A stretch of DNA of 64,000 bases from Beta vulgaris subsp. vulgaris. Its lineage: Eukaryota; Streptophyta; Magnoliopsida; Caryophyllales; Amaranthaceae. Made by a program: the position numbers and the translations under genes. Where the stretch lies: the NCBI RefSeq assembly GCF_026745355.1, contig NC_079206.1, positions 3,341,800-3,405,799 on the forward strand, read 5' to 3'. The first letter of the stretch is position 1. Each line of letters opens with the position of its first letter. Below are positions 63,001 through 64,000 of this stretch, piece by piece. A model generated the notes under the pieces. That model made no database searches. It was not told the origin of the DNA and was given only the letters and a program-made list of their open reading frames with translations.

Positions 63001-63487
63001 AACTGCTCATTCCTTTCTCTCCTCTATCTTGTTGACCATGATTCTTGCAACCATTTACAGTATTATCAATATTACTAGTATTGTTGAGGTGGTTGTCATT
63101 AGCTTGAGCTGATGAGGTAGATGATTCTACAGATATCGCGCTTGGTTCAAGAGCCGAGCAAGAAGAAAAGAGATTAATCCAATCAATATTATCCAAAATA
63201 GGAGGAGTTTGAGATAACTCTGAGCAATTAGGTATTAATGGAGGGAATAGTAGGTTACTTGAGGAAGAAGAAATATTAATGTTGTTATCATTAATTTTGT
63301 TAGTTAATGAAGAAGTAGGAGTGGATGGAAATGTAAATGTGTTTTGGATAAATTGATGATGATTATTGTTGTTAGAAGAAGTGTAAAACATCATTTGATC
63401 ATCATCATCATTGGTATTGTAATTAGGTATTAGGGTTGCTGGTTGTTGGACAAGATCTGAGTTTAAAGTTATTCCTGTTGTTTCCAT
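60084..63487 (-). CDS. WRKY transcription factor, group IIc (WRKY24/56-like)
   Basis: Two exons, 63487-62802 and 60261-60084, give 287 residues. The intron splits the Arg codon after NNSHP, the conserved position and phase for this WRKY group (CCCAG/GTATGT donor, GGGAAG/GAGT acceptor). The N-terminus starts [10 protein letters not shown] and is rich in Asn and Ser. The DNA-binding domain is [17 protein letters not shown], with the heptad at 214-220. The zinc finger is C-X4-C-X23-H-X-H (CTYHTC to HNH). The C-terminus [18 protein letters not shown] matches WRKY24/56-type proteins. These nuclear proteins bind W-boxes (TTGACC/T) in stress and senescence control (family knowledge). The 2.5-kb intron holds a Stowaway MITE, a plastid rps12 fragment, a Helitron-like repeat and a poly-C tract. 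Both ends of the protein fit the family, so the gene seems complete. Confidence 0.93.
60380..60630. repeat. Possible hAT-like MITE or repeat in the WRKY intron
   Basis: It begins GGTGATCATGTATCGGGTCG and later holds GGGACGGGTTGGACTCGACT and GCGGGTC. Similar wording (GGTCGGTTCAAATATTGGGC, GGTCGAGTCGACTCG) occurs at about 58,065-58,200, so it is a dispersed repeat. Borders and target duplication were not resolved. Confidence 0.3.
60634..60668. repeat. Poly-C tract
   Basis: 25 consecutive C, then A and about 6 C and CTCC. It lies in the WRKY intron; its length is likely to vary and is error-prone in sequencing. Confidence 0.9.
61420..61634. repeat. Dispersed repeat with Helitron-like 3' end (copy 2)
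   Basis: Counterpart of 16,022-16,254 at roughly 80-85% identity by eye. It ends GGGCAACGTCCGGGCCC, AATACTAGT. A small G/C-rich hairpin about 10 bp before CTAGT is the pattern of plant Helitron 3' termini (established). No helicase and no 5' end were found, so it would be a non-autonomous or truncated copy. Confidence 0.45.
61678..61966 (+). pseudogene. rps12: Nuclear plastid fragment: rps12 intron end plus exon 2
   Basis: The first half contains AGCCGTATGAGGTGAAAATC and TCATGTAC, the domain V region of the plastid rps12 group II intron, followed by the intron tail CTGTCAACTTTTCCACTATC. Exon 2 then reads [40 protein letters not shown] and [10 protein letters not shown], the plastid ribosomal protein S12 with several substitutions. 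An indel in the C-run near 61,800 and an abrupt end at SVRY show that it is dead. It has no plastid targeting sequence. It lies inside the WRKY intron on the opposite strand. Confidence 0.9.
62243..62608. mobile_element. Stowaway MITE in the WRKY intron, 366 bp
   Basis: CTCCCTCCGTCTCATAATAT, then AGTG, pairs with CACTATATTATGGGACGGAG, GGAG. TA duplications are at 62,241-62,242 and 62,609-62,610. The ends are nearly identical to those of the element at 431-1,225. Confidence 0.9.
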
Positions 63488-63539
63488 TTGAATATGTTAA
63501 TTGGAAAAGAACAGCAATGTTTTCTTTCCTTAAGGAAAG

Positions 63540-63547
63540 TATTTATA
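63540..63547 (-). promoter_or_regulatory. TATA box of the WRKY gene
   Basis: TATAAATA on the minus strand, 52 bp before the ATG, which implies a short leader of about 20-25 nt. A W-box-like TTGACT lies further upstream (63,720-63,725), compatible with auto- or cross-regulation by WRKY factors; that is inference. Confidence 0.6.
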
Positions 63548-64000
63548 GTAAGAAGGTGAAGTAACATAGGATAGGTAGACAAAGGTTGGTAGACTGAGCA
63601 GCCTAGCTCATTCATCAACCGTGATAGATTATAGAGAGAGGAAGACCATAACTTGAATATACGTAATTAGTCATTTATACGACTGTAAATTATTTAAGAA
63701 ATTTCTACCGTTCATTTATCTTGACTCATGCATTTAATCTATTGTTTTTATTAAATACTTCATCAGTAATTTTTTGTAGTTGTACTCAAAGGTTTTGACA
63801 CGTTTGCCATCACACATCATTTATAATTTTAACTACATTAAATTAAATTAGGGTTTTTTTTATGTTATACACTTGTGTTATTTCAATTTCTACATTTTTA
63901 CCCCAACTTTTTAAAAATTCCACACGGTTCCCTCAAGTTTACCTTTTTTAATGCACGATGCCCAAATTGCTGATTATATGTCATCAATTTCATTATTTTT
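63548..64000. other. WRKY upstream region
   Basis: AT-rich promoter side. Apart from the TATA box and one W-box-like site I see no further gene or repeat. Confidence 0.4.

Overview
The window looks like nuclear DNA of a flowering plant. It has AT-rich intron-containing genes with GT-AG junctions, a plant-specific WRKY transcription factor, Stowaway-type MITEs, tRNA-derived SINEs, a nuclear copy of plastid rps12 and an endogenous plant pararetrovirus. I cannot name the species; a eudicot is the best inference.

Only three host genes are visible. (1) 2.4-12.9 kb, minus strand: a WD40 protein of the WDR7/rabconnectin-3 beta type. I joined seven exons in a consistent reading phase (about 1,364 codons). 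The last roughly 100 residues of the family are not in the window. Its introns hold Ty1/copia scraps and MITEs. (2) 16,550-16,921, plus strand: an intact single-exon SF3b14/p14 (SF3B6) splicing factor with a telo-box just before the ATG. (3) 60,084-63,487, minus strand: a two-exon group IIc WRKY gene (WRKY24/56-like). Its intron contains a Stowaway MITE, a plastid rps12 fragment, a Helitron-like end and a poly-C tract.

Between genes 2 and 3 the DNA is accessory. From 18.3 to about 56.5 kb it is one long tandem array. The left part (18.3-27.0 kb) has about eleven well-kept units of about 770 bp. The right part (44.0-56.5 kb) has longer units (about 0.9-1.3 kb) that decay steadily. The plus strand is strikingly poor in C. 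Two elements interrupt the array. At 27.0-43.0 kb is a 16-kb block of caulimovirid (endogenous pararetrovirus) DNA made of three pieces in mixed orientation. One is a nearly complete 7.5-kb genome (minus). The second is a 5.4-kb piece with intact polyprotein and downstream ORF (plus), forming a giant palindrome with the first. The third is a 3.1-kb movement/coat piece (minus) carrying a hAT-type MITE. This block is flanked by a 1.08-kb direct duplication of the array. At 47.7-50.2 kb is a very young, non-autonomous LTR retrotransposon with two LTRs that read identical and a 5-bp target duplication.

The main observations are the structure of the viral block, with microhomology or 1-nt filler joints and a long host duplication; an empty site for the hAT MITE preserved in the sister viral copy; a SINE nested in a MITE; an internal core shared by MITEs with different ends; and the gradient of decay along the array. 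The 35.5-44.0 kb half also has an excess of single-base indels, so an assembly or haplotype problem must be excluded before the duplication and palindrome are taken as biology.
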